A stretch of DNA of 6,969 nt from Pseudomonadota bacterium (lineage in GTDB: Bacteria; Pseudomonadota; Gammaproteobacteria; Burkholderiales; Burkholderiaceae_B). The first letter of the stretch is position 1. Each line of letters starts with the position of its first letter. The stretch spans positions 1 through 6,969 of the forward strand of contig JAEWJD010000368.1 in the NCBI GenBank assembly GCA_023386765.1, written 5' to 3'. Both the position numbers and the translations under genes were made by a program. The notes below the pieces were generated by a model that was not told the origin of the DNA, made no database searches, and worked only from the letters and a program-made list of their open reading frames with translations. Shown here piece after piece: positions 5,881 through 6,969 of this stretch.

Positions 5881-6888
5881 ATGAGTTCGCTTACCCGCCG
5901 CCATTTCCTGCTTGGCACCGCTGCAGCTGCCGTCGCGCCCTGTCTGGGCTGGCGCGCCGCTCAGGCCGCCAGCCCCTATCCCGATCGTCCCCTGGCGCTG
6001 GTCGTGCCCTATCCGGCCGGCGGGGCGAGCGACAATTCGGCCCGCATCTTTGCCGAGTCGATCGGCAAGAGCCTGAAGCACCAGGTGGTGGTCGAGAACC
6101 ACGGCGGCGGGACCGGCATCATTGGTGCCAACAAAGTCCTGTCGGCGCCGGCCGATGGCTACACCTTCATGCATGGGTCGCTCAACGAGGTCTTTCTCAC
6201 GCCCCTGCTCAATCCGGCCGCACGCTACCGGCCCGAGGATTTCACGCTGGTGGCGCCGGTGACCGACTCCAACATCGTGTTGCTGGTGCGCCGCGACCTG
6301 CCGGCCAAGACCTTCGATGGCTTTCTGGAGCTGGCACAGCAACGCAAGGGCCAGCCCATGAGCTATGCCACCGTGGGCATCGATTCGATGTACCACCTCA
6401 TGGGCGAGGCACTGGGCAAGCGTATCGGTGCGTCCTTTCTGCACGTTCCCTACAAGGGCGCGGCACCCGCCCTGCAGGGGGTGGCCGGCGGCGAGGTCGA
6501 CTTCGCGATCCTGCCGTACCAGACCGCCTTCTCATCCCTGGAAGATCATGGCCGGCTGCGGCTGCTCACCAGCTTTTCCACCGAGCTGCCCGCGGCCATG
6601 AAAGGCGTGCCGCTGATCTCGGCATCGCGCCACGTGCCGGACTTCGAGTACAGCATCAACGGCGGCTACTTCGTGCGACGCGGCTCGCCGCCCGAGCGCG
6701 TGGCCGTGCTGCGCGAGGCGATCGGCCAGGCGCTGGCCAAGCCGGAGATCCGGGAGCGCCTGGAAGCCGAGGGCCGCACCGTGGTGCAGCCGGTCAGCGA
6801 TCCGGCGGTGGTGCAGCAGTATTTCGACGGTTATGCGCAGCGGGTCAATGCCCTGATCAAGGGCGTGGGGCGCAGTCCGCTGGGTTAA
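5881..6888 (+). CDS. Bug/TctC-family tripartite tricarboxylate-type solute receptor with Tat-like signal
   Basis: 335 residues, typical for the family. The N-terminus TRRHFLLG (5-12) followed by an Ala-rich core is a twin-arginine signal, cleaved near AAQA-A (residues 29-30). C21 is not in a proper lipobox, so a soluble periplasmic protein is expected. Mature-domain hallmarks: YPDRPLALVVPYPAGGASDNSAR (33-55), VENHGGGTGIIGANKV (71-86), ADGYTF (91-96), HVPYKGAAPALQGVAGGEVDFAI (188-210) and GGYFVRRGSPPERV (261-274). Bug proteins bind small carboxylates such as aspartate, glutamate, citrate or nicotinate by a Venus-flytrap closure. Linked to the amidohydrolase, it probably delivers that pathway's substrate or senses it. 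No TctA/TctB membrane genes follow, so transport may use components encoded elsewhere. Ligand not predictable. Confidence 0.93.
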   Translation: MSSLTRRHFLLGTAAAAVAPCLGWRAAQAASPYPDRPLALVVPYPAGGASDNSARIFAESIGKSLKHQVVVENHGGGTGIIGANKVLSAPADGYTFMHGSLNEVFLTPLLNPAARYRPEDFTLVAPVTDSNIVLLVRRDLPAKTFDGFLELAQQRKGQPMSYATVGIDSMYHLMGEALGKRIGASFLHVPYKGAAPALQGVAGGEVDFAILPYQTAFSSLEDHGRLRLLTSFSTELPAAMKGVPLISASRHVPDFEYSINGGYFVRRGSPPERVAVLREAIGQALAKPEIRERLEAEGRTVVQPVSDPAVVQQYFDGYAQRVNALIKGVGRSPLG

Positions 6889-6918
6889 GGCGCGCGCAGG
6901 GCCTCAGCCCAGCGCGCC
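6889..6918. terminator. GC-rich hairpin between convergent genes, possible terminator
   Basis: Immediately after the receptor stop, arms GGCGCGC (6889-6895) and GCGCGCC (6912-6918) enclose a second stem GGGC/GCCC around a CTCA loop. No clear T-run follows on either strand, so it is not a canonical intrinsic terminator. It overlaps the end of the minus-strand gene at 6904. Confidence 0.35.
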
Positions 6919-6969
6919 TTCGATCAGCCGCAAGTCCTGGTCGGCCTGCATGCGCATCAGGCGCAGCAG
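6904..6969 (-). CDS. C-terminal end of an unidentified protein (partial)
   Basis: An open minus-strand frame enters from the right edge and ends at TGA 6906-6904, giving 21 residues that end RMQADQDLRLIEGALG. The codon usage is GC-rich like its neighbours, and the convergent position after the receptor stop is a normal gene arrangement. The fragment is too short to assign a family. Confidence 0.45.
   Translation of the reverse strand: MLRLMRMQADQDLRLIEGALG

Noticed and set aside
5857..6444. Minus-strand open frame (195 codons) opposite the receptor
   Set aside because: Antisense shadow of the Bug gene with no family motifs of its own.
1..6969. CRISPR array, tRNA/rRNA genes, insertion sequences or prophage attachment sites
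   Set aside because: No spaced direct repeats, transposase motifs, terminal inverted repeats or RNA gene signatures were seen on either strand.

Overview
The window is GC-rich with densely packed genes. It carries a Bug/TctC-type periplasmic solute receptor, a family hugely expanded in Bordetella, Achromobacter and relatives. A betaproteobacterium of the order Burkholderiales, probably Alcaligenaceae, is the likeliest source; this is inferred from gene content and base composition, not from a marker gene.

Layout: two catabolic transcription units face outwards, and their two regulators sit convergently between them. On the minus strand (reading leftwards from about 2763) lie a GabT-like aminotransferase, an M29 aminopeptidase/NicX-like metalloprotein and a crotonase (enoyl-CoA hydratase family) that runs off the left edge. 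Each of these three is joined to the next by a 4-base ATGA stop/start overlap. A 174-185 bp AT-rich divergent region separates this operon from a GntR/FCD regulator (2938-3636, plus). That gene converges, with only 13 bp between stop codons, on a LysR-type regulator (3650-4558, minus). A second divergent region (4559-4663) leads into an M20 amidohydrolase (4664-5860, plus). Twenty bases further on is a Tat-signal Bug receptor (5881-6888, plus). The last 66 bases carry the C-terminal end of an unidentified minus-strand gene.

How the parts may work together (inference): the Bug protein captures a small carboxylate in the periplasm. The M20 enzyme would hydrolyse an amide or N-acyl bond. The aminotransferase would remove an amino group from an omega-amino acid, and the NicX/M29-like protein and crotonase would process the carbon skeleton, possibly via a CoA ester. 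The combination suggests catabolism of a nitrogen-containing carboxylate (an N-acyl amino acid or an opened N-heterocycle), but the substrate cannot be read from sequence. No membrane components (TctA/TctB) for the receptor and no CoA ligase are in the window.

Both divergent regions hold readable control signals. The GntR side has a 14-bp dyad GATTGTGTACAATC, a related half-degenerate site over a consensus TTGACA -35 box, and an extended -10 for the regulator gene. The LysR side has a 25-bp element with perfect 8-base arms containing a T-N11-A core. It is centred about 65 bases upstream of a predicted start site that coincides with the M20 start codon. Several proteins deviate at family key residues: the crotonase lacks the second catalytic Glu, the M29-like protein has Gln for a metal-binding His, and the FCD regulator lacks all the usual metal-binding His residues.
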